Shown: piece after piece, positions 1 to 7,828 of the stretch
How positions within the stretch are numbered: position 1 is the first letter of the stretch
How the letters are laid out: the number at the start of each line of letters is the position of its first letter
NCBI GenBank assembly: GCA_046541015.1
Contig: JBKHEA010000009.1
Location: 1-48,301, forward strand
Source: Liberiplasma sp046541015
GTDB taxonomy: Bacteria; Bacillota_I; Bacilli_A; Izemoplasmatales; Izemoplasmataceae
Reading direction: 5' to 3'
DNA: 48,301 nucleotides
Program-made: the position numbers and the translations under genes
Notes under the pieces: model-generated
Database searches by the model: none
What the model was told of the DNA's origin: nothing
Seen by the model: only the letters and a program-made list of their open reading frames with translations

Positions 1-389
1 ACTATACTATAAAAGTTACGGTATCTTATGATTTAAATGATGGCGAAGGTACACGGACTTTAGAAGAAGAAGTCAGCACAACAACCTTAGAAAAAGAAAC
101 CCCAACCTTAGATCTTTCACTTGACAATGTAGATCAAGAAGCCATTGATTTCTTAGTAACTCTTACAGATAGTGATAGTATTGGTGCCATTACAGCAATC
201 GAACTTTATGATGGAGATATACTCGTTAGTTCATTAAGTGATTTAAGTGAACGAACATTTACTAATTTACTTTCTAATAAAGACTATACTATAAAAGTTA
301 CGGTATCTTATGATTTAAATGATGGCGAAGGTACACGTACTTTAGAAGAAGAAATTAATGCAACAACCTTAGAAAAAGAAACGCCAACC
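1..389 (+). repeat. Near-identical in-frame direct repeat, period 282 bp
   Basis: Bases 1-107 and 283-389 match almost perfectly (differences at a few positions, such as GTCAGC versus ATTAAT). The offset of 282 bp equals 94 codons. The other repeats of the protein are far more diverged at DNA level, so this pair is a recent duplication of one domain unit and probably continues upstream of the window. Confidence 0.9.
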
Positions 390-3038
390 GCAGTCATAAC
401 CCCAACCTTAACTCCAGGAAAAATTCTCTTTGATATTACCATTAGCGATAGTGATACTGTCATGCTTGATGGTACAATCAATTTATTCATCTATGATGAT
501 CAAGATGATTTATTAGAAACCATTACTGTAAGCAAAGGTACCACAGAATATGTTTACTTCACCTTTACACAAGGAGCGTCACTACATTATGAATTAATTA
601 GTGATGTTGACTTAAATGAAGACAGCATCAACGAAACCGTCATTGAAAGTGGATCTTTAACCATTGATTCATACATCAATATTTCAGGGTCTTCAACTGA
701 TGATGAGTTAGAGTTGTCTATCGATTTATCCGCTTATGATGGTATTATTGACTGGGATACTTTAAGTATCATTGCACGTTATGAAGAGTTTGATGAAGTT
801 ATCGTCAGTGGTCATATCGCAAGTCAATCATTTAAATATAATCTAGAAAACTTACTCAGTGATCAAGAAGTTGAAATCAGTGTTTATGCTGAATATGATT
901 TAGGTAGTGGATCTTCATCAGGTGTTATTTATACATATACCATTCAAACGACTGAAAAAACTACTCCAACAGGTTCAATCTCACTTATTGAGTTTACCCC
1001 ATCTACAATTACAGCAAGTGTATCAATTAGTGATTCAGATTCAGTAATTATACCTAATACAACTAAAGTTCATTTATATTATGAAACTTCTAATGGTGTC
1101 ATGGAACTTCAAGATACGCTTGATTATATTGGAGATGGTGATTATGTCTTTGATAACTTAACTGTTTATAACCGCAAATATTACATGGTTACATTAGAAA
1201 CGGATTATTATTTAGAAGATGGTAGAGAGCCGATTACTAATGATGATTTAGATGCGGATTATGTTAAAGCGGATATTGAATTATTAGAACCTACCGCAAC
1301 GATAGATAATGTCGTTCATACCGTAGGTAGTGTTACATTAGATGTAACGATTGATGATTTATATGAAACTATTATCGAAGGCAGTGCCGTACTTGAATTA
1401 CTCGATGATGGTACACTTATTAGTAGTCAAGTGATTAGTGATTTTGAAACGACAAGTTACACATTTGATTCCTTAATGAATAACACAACCTATACGTTAA
1501 GAGTTGTTGTGGATTATGATTTAGATGATGCTTATCCATATACCGATCAAACGCTAAGTTCAACCACTTCGATTTATGATGCAACCCCAACGTTAAGTAT
1601 TGATACAGGTAGTTTAGATACTGTAAAAGGATCAGTAAGTGTAGAGGTTACAGTTACTGATGCAGATTCCGTTATTGAAAACAGTTATGCAGTATTATAC
1701 TTACTTGGCGTCGAACAAGAGCGCGTAGCGTTATCTAGCGGCAATCAAACGATTAACTTTGATAACTTAAATAGTAATGAAACATACACCATTTCACTTA
1801 TTGCTGATGTTGATTACTTAGAAGGCTCACTGCGTGAAGATGAATTATTTGATACGTTTGACTTTACAAGTTTAGATGTAAGGCCAAATGTTACAATCGA
1901 TACAATCACGACGGATTTAAAAGACTTTAACTTTAGATTGAATGTTACAGATAGTGAATCGGTTATTACAAGCACTTTATATACCATTAAAATCTTAGAT
2001 GAAAGTTTAACGCAAATTGGTGCGGATATTGTTACAGAAAACTTATCACAAGTTTATCTATATAATTTACTTACTAATCATGAATACACCATCGAAATTT
2101 ATGCTGAAACGAATTATTCGGATGGACAAGGCGCTATAGAACGCTTAATTCATGAAACGACGATTTCAACCGATAGTTACATAGTGCCTTCAGTTATCAT
2201 AGATAATATAGACGCAAATGAAGAAGATGTAAGCTTTGATGTGACCTTAAATGATCCAGATGCATTAGGAAATCTTGATGAAATTAATCTTTATTTAGAT
2301 GGTACGCTTATTGAAACCATCGCACCAAGTGATCCTTATACTTTCACAAACTTATTATCAAATACGACCTATGAGATAGAAGCCATCTATAGTTATGATG
2401 CCGAAGATGGTAATGGATTAGTAACAGAAAGTAGTCTTGAATCCTTTACAACGCTAGCTTATACAGCACAAGCGATTACAATTGATATTACTGATGTTGA
2501 TTACGAAGAAGCAACGTTTGAATTAGATAATAGCGACCCAGATTCAAGAAACACCTCGCTAATTATTGAACTATATCTTGATGATGATCTAATCGACACT
2601 TATACAGGTTCAGGACCGCATAACTTAACTGGACTATATTCAGGTACCACCTATGAAATTAGAGTGACTTATACGTATAATTTAAATGATGGATTTGATC
2701 CATACGAAGTCGTTGAAACAGAATTTTTCACAACCGATGCCTACATTGCGCCAACAGGATCGCTTTCTGATTTAACCATTTCAGGAACTGACTTAAGTGT
2801 TGATATTGATACCCTAACAAATCCTGATAGTATCGTAACATCATTAACTTTATCTATTTATGAAGGCGATACATTACTTGAGTCACGCACTGTAACAGAA
2901 AATACAACAGAAACTTTCACAGATATTATTACAACAACTGGACCATATAAAGTTGTTTTAACGGCAACCTATGATTTAAATGATCAAGCAACGTACACTG
3001 ATGTCGTCCTTGATACTAAAGCATTTACATTCGCTTAA
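1..3038 (+). CDS. Giant secreted/surface beta-sandwich repeat protein, 5' end outside window
   Basis: The frame is open from base 3, well upstream of the first ATG at 462, so this is the C-terminal 1011 residues of a longer protein. It consists of about ten complete and one partial repeat of ~94-105 residues. Each opens with a (T)PT-like segment, passes a D/S-D-S-D acidic turn near residue 25 and ends with Y-T/E-I-x-V-x-Y-D-L-N-D-G followed by a Thr-rich linker. This resembles fibronectin type III or Ig-like stalk domains of surface proteins; the fold is inferred. The composition is very acidic with few Lys and no Cys in the visible part. The C-terminus ends at DTKAFTFA with no LPXTG motif, no final transmembrane helix and no GW or SLH module, so anchoring would have to be N-terminal and out of view. 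A strong terminator follows directly. Function is not recognised beyond a likely adhesin or stalk. Confidence 0.85.
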   Translation, partial: YTIKVTVSYDLNDGEGTRTLEEEVSTTTLEKETPTLDLSLDNVDQEAIDFLVTLTDSDSIGAITAIELYDGDILVSSLSDLSERTFTNLLSNKDYTIKVTVSYDLNDGEGTRTLEEEINATTLEKETPTAVITPTLTPGKILFDITISDSDTVMLDGTINLFIYDDQDDLLETITVSKGTTEYVYFTFTQGASLHYELISDVDLNEDSINETVIESGSLTIDSYINISGSSTDDELELSIDLSAYDGIIDWDTLSIIARYEEFDEVIVSGHIASQSFKYNLENLLSDQEVEISVYAEYDLGSGSSSGVIYTYTIQTTEKTTPTGSISLIEFTPSTITASVSISDSDSVIIPNTTKVHLYYETSNGVMELQDTLDYIGDGDYVFDNLTVYNRKYYMVTLETDYYLEDGREPITNDDLDADYVKADIELLEPTATIDNVVHTVGSVTLDVTIDDLYETIIEGSAVLELLDDGTLISSQVISDFETTSYTFDSLMNNTTYTLRVVVDYDLDDAYPYTDQTLSSTTSIYDATPTLSIDTGSLDTVKGSVSVEVTVTDADSVIENSYAVLYLLGVEQERVALSSGNQTINFDNLNSNETYTISLIADVDYLEGSLREDELFDTFDFTSLDVRPNVTIDTITTDLKDFNFRLNVTDSESVITSTLYTIKILDESLTQIGADIVTENLSQVYLYNLLTNHEYTIEIYAETNYSDGQGAIERLIHETTISTDSYIVPSVIIDNIDANEEDVSFDVTLNDPDALGNLDEINLYLDGTLIETIAPSDPYTFTNLLSNTTYEIEAIYSYDAEDGNGLVTESSLESFTTLAYTAQAITIDITDVDYEEATFELDNSDPDSRNTSLIIELYLDDDLIDTYTGSGPHNLTGLYSGTTYEIRVTYTYNLNDGFDPYEVVETEFFTTDAYIAPTGSLSDLTISGTDLSVDIDTLTNPDSIVTSLTLSIYEGDTLLESRTVTENTTETFTDIITTTGPYKVVLTATYDLNDQATYTDVVLDTKAFTFA

Positions 3039-3045
3039 AACTAAA

Positions 3046-3066
3046 GGGCGCCTTGGCGCCCTTTTT
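3046..3066 (+). terminator. Intrinsic terminator of the repeat protein gene
   Basis: GGGCGCC-TT-GGCGCCC followed by TTTTT. The T-tract ends one base before the AGGAGG ribosome site of the next gene (3067-3072), leaving no room for a separate promoter. Confidence 0.92.
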
Positions 3067-3077
3067 AGGAGGTAAAG

Positions 3078-3785
3078 ATGAAAAAAACCATACTTATAAC
3101 AGGTGGTTCACAAGGAATTGGATTAGAGACTGTAAAGCTCTTTTTAGAAAAAGGCTATAAAGTTATCAACATGGATATTCATACGCCTAAGAGTAAAATC
3201 ACTGGGGACTATTACTATATTTATACGGACTTAAATGACTTAGACCTTTTAGAAAAGCGCTTTTTAGAAGCAAAAGAAAAAACAGATAGCATTGATATAC
3301 TAATTCATAACGCCGTTACATCAGGTGAGGTTCCTTTTGATGAATTAACCCCAGCTACAATGCTAAAGCCATTAAGTGTTAATTTAATGGCACCAATTTT
3401 CTTATCAAAACTTTATGCAAATCAATTTCATAAACATCATGGGCGTATTATAATCATCTCATCAACAAGAAGTTTAATGAGTGAAAAAGATACTACCATG
3501 TATTCAGTTACCAAGGGTGCCTTAAATGCGCTAACCCATAGTTTGGCTATGACTTTACAAGATAAGCACATCAGTGTTAATGCAATCTTACCAGGATGGA
3601 TTAATGCAAAAAACGAACCAATCCGTGAAATAGATCACGCGTTTCATCCTTCAAAACGTGTTGGATTACCACGTGATATTGCCTCAATGTGTTTATATTT
3701 AGCCAGTGAAGAACAAGATTTTATAAACGCAAGTCTCATCACGATTGATGGTGGGGTAACCAAAAAAATGATTTATCCGGAGTGA
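3078..3785 (+). CDS. Short-chain dehydrogenase/reductase (SDR)
   Basis: A 235-residue classical SDR. It has the N-terminal cofactor motif TGGSQGIG at residues 8-15, the internal HNAV variant of the NNAG motif, a Ser in IIISSTRS, and the catalytic pair Tyr142/Lys146 in YSVTKG, ending with the family's IDGG segment. It would be an NAD(P)H-dependent oxidoreductase on an unknown alcohol/carbonyl substrate in the cytosol. AGGAGGT lies five bases before the ATG. It is followed after four bases by an aldehyde dehydrogenase, so the pair may interconvert an alcohol, aldehyde and acid; that pairing is an inference. No promoter is visible in the 12 bases after the preceding terminator, so transcription must come from read-through or from inside the upstream gene. 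Confidence 0.9.
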   Translation: MKKTILITGGSQGIGLETVKLFLEKGYKVINMDIHTPKSKITGDYYYIYTDLNDLDLLEKRFLEAKEKTDSIDILIHNAVTSGEVPFDELTPATMLKPLSVNLMAPIFLSKLYANQFHKHHGRIIIISSTRSLMSEKDTTMYSVTKGALNALTHSLAMTLQDKHISVNAILPGWINAKNEPIREIDHAFHPSKRVGLPRDIASMCLYLASEEQDFINASLITIDGGVTKKMIYPE

Positions 3786-3789
3786 TATA

Positions 3790-5142
3790 ATGAAAGATTA
3801 TTTAACCCTTCAGCGTCATTATTTTAAAAAAGATACGACAAAACCGTATCAATTTCGTCATCAACAACTCAAAAAACTTTATAATGCCGTACAAATCTAT
3901 GAAGATTTAATTAAAGAGGCTTTAAAAAAAGATTTAAACAAATCTTCTTTTGAAGCATACACGACAGAAATTGGCTTTACACTTCATTCCATCAGAAAAA
4001 CCATGAAACAATTAAAACGATGGATGAAAGTTCAAAAGGAAAAAACACCTTATTTCCACCTCTTCACAAAAAGTTTTATCCAAAAAGAGCCTTTAGGACA
4101 AGTTTTGATTATTGGGCCATATAATTATCCTTTTCAACTTGTCATCGAGCCACTAATTGGTGCGATTGCGGCTGGAAATACCGCCATAATAAAACCAAGT
4201 GAATTTGCGGGTCATACCGAAAAAGTGATTAAAGATTTAATCGAAGAGACCTTTGACCCTGAATATATTCGCGTTGTGACTGGAGATAAAGAAGTGACTA
4301 GTGAACTCATTCATTTACCGTTTGATCACATCTTTTTTACTGGTAGTACAGAAGTTGGGAAAATCGTCTATCAAGCTGCGGCTAAGAATTTAGTTCCGGT
4401 TACTTTAGAACTAGGAGGCAAAAGCCCAGCGATTATTGATGAAAGTGCTAATTTAAAAGTAGCCGCAAATCGTATTGTCTTTGGGAAATATATGAATGCT
4501 GGTCAAACCTGTATTGCCCCTGATTATATTTACATTGATAAAAAAGTTAAAGAACCCTTTATTAAAGCATTAATAAAGGCACTTGATACCCTTTATCCTA
4601 AACCTTTAGATGATTACAACAAGATCATTAATTTAAAACATTTCAACCGATTAAAAGGTCTTATTAAAGAAGACCATGTAATCTATGGGAACACCTTAAA
4701 TGAAGAAACGTTAACTATATCCCCAACAATTCTTGATGATATCACCTTTAATGATGCCATCATGCAAGAAGAAATCTTTGGACCGCTTTTACCAATTCTT
4801 ACCTTTGATTCCCTAGAACAAGCCATTCAAACGTTAAAGACTAAAGATAAACCCCTTGCGTTATATTTATTTACAGAAACAAAAGCTCATGAACAAAAAG
4901 TCTTTAATAGATTAAGCTTTGGTAGTGGTGCAATTAATGATACAATCACTCAAGTTGCTTCATTTTATCTGCCATTTGGTGGGGTTGGGGCTTCAGGTAT
5001 TGGAAAATATCATGGTAAAGCTTCTTTTGATACATTTTCAAATGAAAAAACTTATGTTAAAAAGACAACCAAATTTGATCCAAAAACCGCGTACCCTCCT
5101 TATAAAAACAAAGAAAAACTCATTAAAAAAATCTTGAAATAA
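3790..5142 (+). CDS. Aldehyde dehydrogenase, class 3-like
   Basis: A 450-residue NAD(P)-dependent aldehyde dehydrogenase, the length of the short ALDH3/fatty-aldehyde branch. Visible signatures are the cofactor-loop segment IIGPYNYPFQ, FFTGSTEVGK, the general base Glu207 in LELGGKSP and the catalytic Cys241 in NAGQTCIAPD. The C-terminal part has the usual FGGVGASGIG segment. There is no N-terminal targeting sequence and no C-terminal membrane anchor. The start codon sits four bases after the SDR stop and its ribosome site (CCGGAG) lies within the SDR's last codons, so the two are probably translationally coupled. Substrate cannot be told from sequence. Confidence 0.92.
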   Translation: MKDYLTLQRHYFKKDTTKPYQFRHQQLKKLYNAVQIYEDLIKEALKKDLNKSSFEAYTTEIGFTLHSIRKTMKQLKRWMKVQKEKTPYFHLFTKSFIQKEPLGQVLIIGPYNYPFQLVIEPLIGAIAAGNTAIIKPSEFAGHTEKVIKDLIEETFDPEYIRVVTGDKEVTSELIHLPFDHIFFTGSTEVGKIVYQAAAKNLVPVTLELGGKSPAIIDESANLKVAANRIVFGKYMNAGQTCIAPDYIYIDKKVKEPFIKALIKALDTLYPKPLDDYNKIINLKHFNRLKGLIKEDHVIYGNTLNEETLTISPTILDDITFNDAIMQEEIFGPLLPILTFDSLEQAIQTLKTKDKPLALYLFTETKAHEQKVFNRLSFGSGAINDTITQVASFYLPFGGVGASGIGKYHGKASFDTFSNEKTYVKKTTKFDPKTAYPPYKNKEKLIKKILK

Positions 5143-5148
5143 TTTTTT

Positions 5149-5180
5149 AACTAATCCTATTATTATGGATTAGTTTTTTT
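5149..5180 (+). terminator. Intrinsic terminator after the aldehyde dehydrogenase
   Basis: Nine-base-pair stem AACTAATCC / GGATTAGTT with a nine-base loop and a run of T. Confidence 0.88.
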
Positions 5181-5216
5181 CTTATAGGAGAAAATGATTA
5201 AGTTAAAATCATTTAG

Positions 5217-5225
5217 TGCTATAAT
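5217..5225 (+). promoter_or_regulatory. Extended -10 promoter (TGCTATAAT)
   Basis: A perfect TATAAT preceded by TGC. No convincing -35 is seen at 16-18 bp upstream. The same TGCTATAAT nonamer recurs before several other genes in this window. Confidence 0.7.
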
Positions 5226-5254
5226 GAAGCTATAAATGGTAAGGAGTGAGATGT

Positions 5255-6274
5255 ATGGATAAAAGTAATAAAGATTACAAAGCTTTAAATGATTTTTTGA
5301 AACATATTGAAAAAATTAATCAAATTAACGCTGAGTTAAATGAACATGAACGTAAACTAAAAGAAAAAGAATCCATTACCTTTGACTACCATGATGAAAA
5401 ATACCCTTATTTTGAAGCCATAAATACTTTAAAAGAAGATGGCGAAAAACCATCAGTACTGATTATTTTTTTAACTGGACTGATTACCTTTACTATTAGT
5501 TTAATCCTAGCCTTTATGCCAGTGATTTTAGTTTATGTCTTATTAAGTTTTGTCCTATCAACAAGTTTTGATTTAATTATTCAATATGCCTCTTATGTTG
5601 TTGCGATAGTTATTTTAATATTTTCTTTCTTAAAAATAGTTCTTTTTGTTTATCACAAACTTATGGTTATTAGACTTAAGCGCTTAAGTAAAAAACGAGA
5701 AGAAGATATTGAACTTGCAAAAAATCAATCGCTTAAAATGATTGAAACTGAAAAAGCTGCACTAGATTCTGATATTAAAGTTTTAAATCAAGCAATTACT
5801 AAAACGAAAAAATCAAAAGAACTCCTAGAATCTAAAATGGACAAAGATACATTTTTACATGAACACTACTATAAACATATCCACAAACTTATAAGCTATT
5901 TTGAGTTCGGGCGCGTCGATACATTAAAAGAAGCCATTAATTTACTTGAAAAAGAACTACATAATCAAGCCTATTTTGAGCGATTGGTCTATGCAATTAA
6001 AGAATCATCCATTCCAAGTGAAACTTTGATCGATTTAACCAAGCCTGTTCAAATCGAAGAAAAAGAACCATTAAAAGAAGCAACGCCTATAGAAGAAGAA
6101 AACATAGAGGCTATCCCTAAAGAAGCTAGTTTAGCTGAAGAATCTTTAGCCACAAAGTCACAAAAACAGCCAAATGAACCAGTCGATGAAGCATTAGTTA
6201 AGGCTGTTGTTCATGATGAAACTAAAGAAGAATCTATAACCAAGAAAAAATCTAAAAAGAAACCTAAGGACTAA
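5255..6274 (+). CDS. Membrane protein of unknown function with charged coiled-coil regions
   Basis: Not recognised. A 339-residue protein. An N-terminal 65-residue highly charged, helical segment is followed by a hydrophobic block at about residues 68-101 (one long or two short helices) and a second at about 112-135. Then come heptad-rich Lys/Glu helices to about residue 235 and a Glu/Pro-rich tail ending in a Lys cluster (KKKSKKKPKD). I chose the ATG at 5255 and not the upstream in-frame GTG at 5246, because that GTG overlaps the ribosome site AAGGAG (5241-5246), while 5255 is eight bases beyond it. It is monocistronic, with an extended -10 promoter upstream. A role as a membrane-tethered scaffold is possible but unsupported. 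Confidence 0.8.
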   Translation: MDKSNKDYKALNDFLKHIEKINQINAELNEHERKLKEKESITFDYHDEKYPYFEAINTLKEDGEKPSVLIIFLTGLITFTISLILAFMPVILVYVLLSFVLSTSFDLIIQYASYVVAIVILIFSFLKIVLFVYHKLMVIRLKRLSKKREEDIELAKNQSLKMIETEKAALDSDIKVLNQAITKTKKSKELLESKMDKDTFLHEHYYKHIHKLISYFEFGRVDTLKEAINLLEKELHNQAYFERLVYAIKESSIPSETLIDLTKPVQIEEKEPLKEATPIEEENIEAIPKEASLAEESLATKSQKQPNEPVDEALVKAVVHDETKEESITKKKSKKKPKD

Positions 6275-6278
6275 AAAC

Positions 6279-6363
6279 GCTTAATATGTGGTAATAATTA
6301 CCATGAGATATCTATATTTTATAAGCGATCATTGTCAAATAATCATTAAAAATAGTGGCAATG
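6279..6363 (+). promoter_or_regulatory. Inverted repeats upstream of the riboswitch promoter
   Basis: TGGTAATAATTACCA (6289-6303) is a perfect palindrome, enclosed by CGCTTA (6279-6284) and TAAGCG (6322-6327). A second inverted repeat CATTGTCA/TGGCAATG spans about 6331-6363. They lie between the stop of the upstream gene and the -35 box at 6396. They could be a structured mRNA 3' end or operator DNA, and the sequence does not decide which. Confidence 0.4.
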
Positions 6364-6395
6364 GATAAAAAAAATCACATTTTTGGTTGTTTTGA

Positions 6396-6424
6396 TTGAC
6401 AAAATATTTAAAATTAAGTATATT
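6396..6424 (+). promoter_or_regulatory. Strong sigma-A-type promoter of the fibre operon
   Basis: TTGACA at 6396-6401, a 17-bp spacer and TATATT at 6419-6424. Transcription would start near 6431, just ahead of the first aptamer. Confidence 0.85.
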
Positions 6425-6450
6425 AGTCTTACATAAGGGAAAATATTACG

Positions 6451-6516
6451 AAAAGCCAAACTTAGAGCAATCTAAGGACGGAAAACTATAGGGTCTAACT
6501 TAGATAGCCAGTTGCC
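6451..6516 (+). promoter_or_regulatory. c-di-GMP-I (GEMM)-like riboswitch aptamer, tandem copy 1
   Basis: GCC-AAA, then a six-base-pair stem CTTAGA/TCTAAG capped by GCAA (a GNRA loop), GGACGGAAAAC, TATAGGGTCT, a short hairpin (GTCTA/TAGAT with one G-U pair) and ATAGCCAGTTGCC. This is the order of the GEMM-I aptamer (GNRA-capped P2, GACGCAAAGC core, GGGTCTA and TAGCC..GTTGCC). It differs at two core sites: C in place of the G aligned with Vc2 G20, and GACGGAAAAC in place of GACGCAAAGC. Class membership is by eye. Confidence 0.75.
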
Positions 6517-6538
6517 AAAAGTGCAATTGGCTTTTTTT
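6507..6538 (+). terminator. Riboswitch expression-platform terminator 1
   Basis: GCCAGTTGC (6507-6515) pairs with GCAATTGGC (6523-6531), followed by seven T. The 5' arm is the 3' conserved strand of the aptamer, so aptamer folding and terminator formation exclude each other, as expected of a ligand-ON switch. Confidence 0.85.
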
Positions 6539-6557
6539 ATTGAAAAGCCAAACAAAG

Positions 6558-6623
6558 AAAAGCCAAACTTAGAGCAATCTAAGGACGGAAAACTATAGGG
6601 TCTTACATAGACAGCCAGTTGCC
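6558..6623 (+). promoter_or_regulatory. c-di-GMP-I-like riboswitch aptamer, tandem copy 2
   Basis: The core is identical to copy 1 through GGACGGAAAACTATAGGGTCT, 107 bp downstream of it. The P3 hairpin is GTCT-tacat-AGAC: the loop sequence differs while the pairing is kept, which supports a conserved RNA fold. Confidence 0.75.
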
Positions 6624-6643
6624 TAACAGCAGCTGGTTTTTTT
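6615..6643 (+). terminator. Riboswitch expression-platform terminator 2
   Basis: CCAGTTGC (6615-6622) pairs with GCAGCTGG (6629-6636), including one G-U pair, followed by seven T. It again consumes the aptamer's 3' strand. Confidence 0.85.
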
Positions 6644-6673
6644 ATTACACTTATAATAATAGTTAATACAAAG

Positions 6674-6739
6674 AAAAGCCAAACTTAGAGCGATCTAAGG
6701 ACGGAAAACTATAGGGTCTATCTTAGACAGCCAGTTGCC
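6674..6739 (+). promoter_or_regulatory. c-di-GMP-I-like riboswitch aptamer, tandem copy 3
   Basis: Same core 116 bp after copy 2. The P2 loop is GCGA (still GNRA), and P3 is GTCT-atctt-AGAC. It is the last unit before the TasA-like gene. Confidence 0.75.
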
Positions 6740-6760
6740 TAAAAGCAATTGGCTATTTTT
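6730..6760 (+). terminator. Riboswitch expression-platform terminator 3
   Basis: GCCAGTTGC (6730-6738) pairs with GCAATTGGC (6745-6753), followed by TATTTTT. The T-tract is interrupted by one A, so this unit may leak more than the first two. Confidence 0.8.
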
Positions 6761-6793
6761 ATAGATAAAAATTAAAAAATGGAGGATTTAAAA

Positions 6794-7276
6794 ATGAAGA
6801 AAAAATTATTAGGATTATTTTTGTTACTATTCCTTATTGGAGGTTCAGGGGTAGCTTTTGCGATTTGGGATGACTTAGAAGAAGTTGATACTGTTACAGT
6901 AGGCATTGGAGAAGGAACTACACTAGCAGTTAATTTAGACACTCAAACAAGTGGTACCTTAGTACCTAATGGGGTCTTGTTAAAATCAGGTGATGTTGAA
7001 AGTGTTGTAATAGAATATACTGTAGAACTTGATCAAACTGTGATTGCTCCTTTAGATTTTACAGTCAATGCATCAAATGTTGAAATTGGTGGAGATACAA
7101 CGTATGCAAATCTTGTTAATATTTTAATCGTTGCTGATTCTACCTTAGGGAACACTGCAGGCACTGTAACAGTTACAGTGACTTTAACTGAGCCATCAAC
7201 TACTGCTGAATATGACGCGATTATTAACGAAGAAATTACATTTGATTTGACATTTACAGCTACTGATCCTGCATAA
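6794..7276 (+). CDS. TasA/camelysin-like secreted fibre subunit, SipW-type signal peptide
   Basis: A 160-residue exported protein. The N-terminus is Lys-rich and then hydrophobic to about residue 20, ending GVAFA before IWDDLEEVDTVTVGIG. That matches the layout of SipW-cleaved TasA/camelysin precursors (signal, A-x-A, aromatic-acidic turn, short beta strand). The mature part is beta-rich, Thr/Val-rich and Cys-free. The ATG at 6794 was chosen because GGAGG (6781-6785) lies eight bases upstream, whereas the in-frame ATG at 6779 overlaps that site. It is followed by a SipW-like peptidase, the standard genetic partner. In Bacillus such proteins form matrix fibres outside the cell; the same role here is inferred. 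Expression should depend on all three upstream aptamer-terminator units. It is shorter than TasA and close to a minimal subunit. Confidence 0.75.
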   Translation: MKKKLLGLFLLLFLIGGSGVAFAIWDDLEEVDTVTVGIGEGTTLAVNLDTQTSGTLVPNGVLLKSGDVESVVIEYTVELDQTVIAPLDFTVNASNVEIGGDTTYANLVNILIVADSTLGNTAGTVTVTVTLTEPSTTAEYDAIINEEITFDLTFTATDPA

Positions 7277-7309
7277 AAACTACTGATAAAAAAATAAAAG
7301 GAGGGTACT

Positions 7310-7816
7310 ATGAACAAAAAGCAATTAATTAAGATAGGTTTAAAACTAATAACTTATGCATTTTTTGCTTACTTGTTTATCGCCCTTCTTTTTGACAACG
7401 TGAGTTTATTTGGTCGTTATGAACATTACATTATTGTAACAGATAGTATGGAACCTGTAATAGACCGTTATGATATTGTTGTAATAAACAAAAAATTTGA
7501 TTATGATACCATTCGTGAGGATGAAATTATAGCATTTAACACAACGATAAATAATCAAGAAGTAATCGTCGTTCATTATATTGAAACTATTGAAGATTCA
7601 AATGGTGAACGAACTTATGAAACTATATCTGAATCAGGTGAAACAGACCCATGGACATTAGAGGATGAAGATTTAGTCGGCACATATCTGTTTAAGATTC
7701 CTAATTTAGGTAGGTTTTTACTGTTTACGCAATCAACTTTAGGCCGCATCGTCGTAATCATCGATGTTTTATTGCTTTATGGTATTTACGTGTGGCTGTT
7801 TAAAAAATCATCATAG
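7310..7816 (+). CDS. sipW: Signal peptidase I, SipW/ER type
   Basis: A 168-residue membrane peptidase. A transmembrane helix at about residues 13-29 is followed by the catalytic Ser46 in TDSMEP, then DIVVINK. The HY motif near residue 89 matches the His of the ER/archaeal-type Ser-His family, in place of the Lys of ordinary SipS/LepB enzymes. An acidic segment ETDPW..EDEDLVG (about 111-124) contains the probable third catalytic Asp, and a second membrane helix at about 143-162 ends the protein. It has the right size and domain order for SipW. It sits 33 bp after the TasA-like gene and 12 bp before another gene whose signal peptide also looks SipW-type, so it probably processes both. Start: GGAGG lies six bases upstream of the ATG. 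Confidence 0.88.
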   Translation: MNKKQLIKIGLKLITYAFFAYLFIALLFDNVSLFGRYEHYIIVTDSMEPVIDRYDIVVINKKFDYDTIREDEIIAFNTTINNQEVIVVHYIETIEDSNGERTYETISESGETDPWTLEDEDLVGTYLFKIPNLGRFLLFTQSTLGRIVVIIDVLLLYGIYVWLFKKSS

Positions 7817-7828
7817 GAGGTTGATCAT

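Noticed and set aside
6451..6760. CRISPR-like or mobile repeats
   Set aside because: The repeats are ~65 bp, irregularly spaced (107 and 116 bp), fold as RNA aptamers and each precedes a terminator; no spacers or cas genes.
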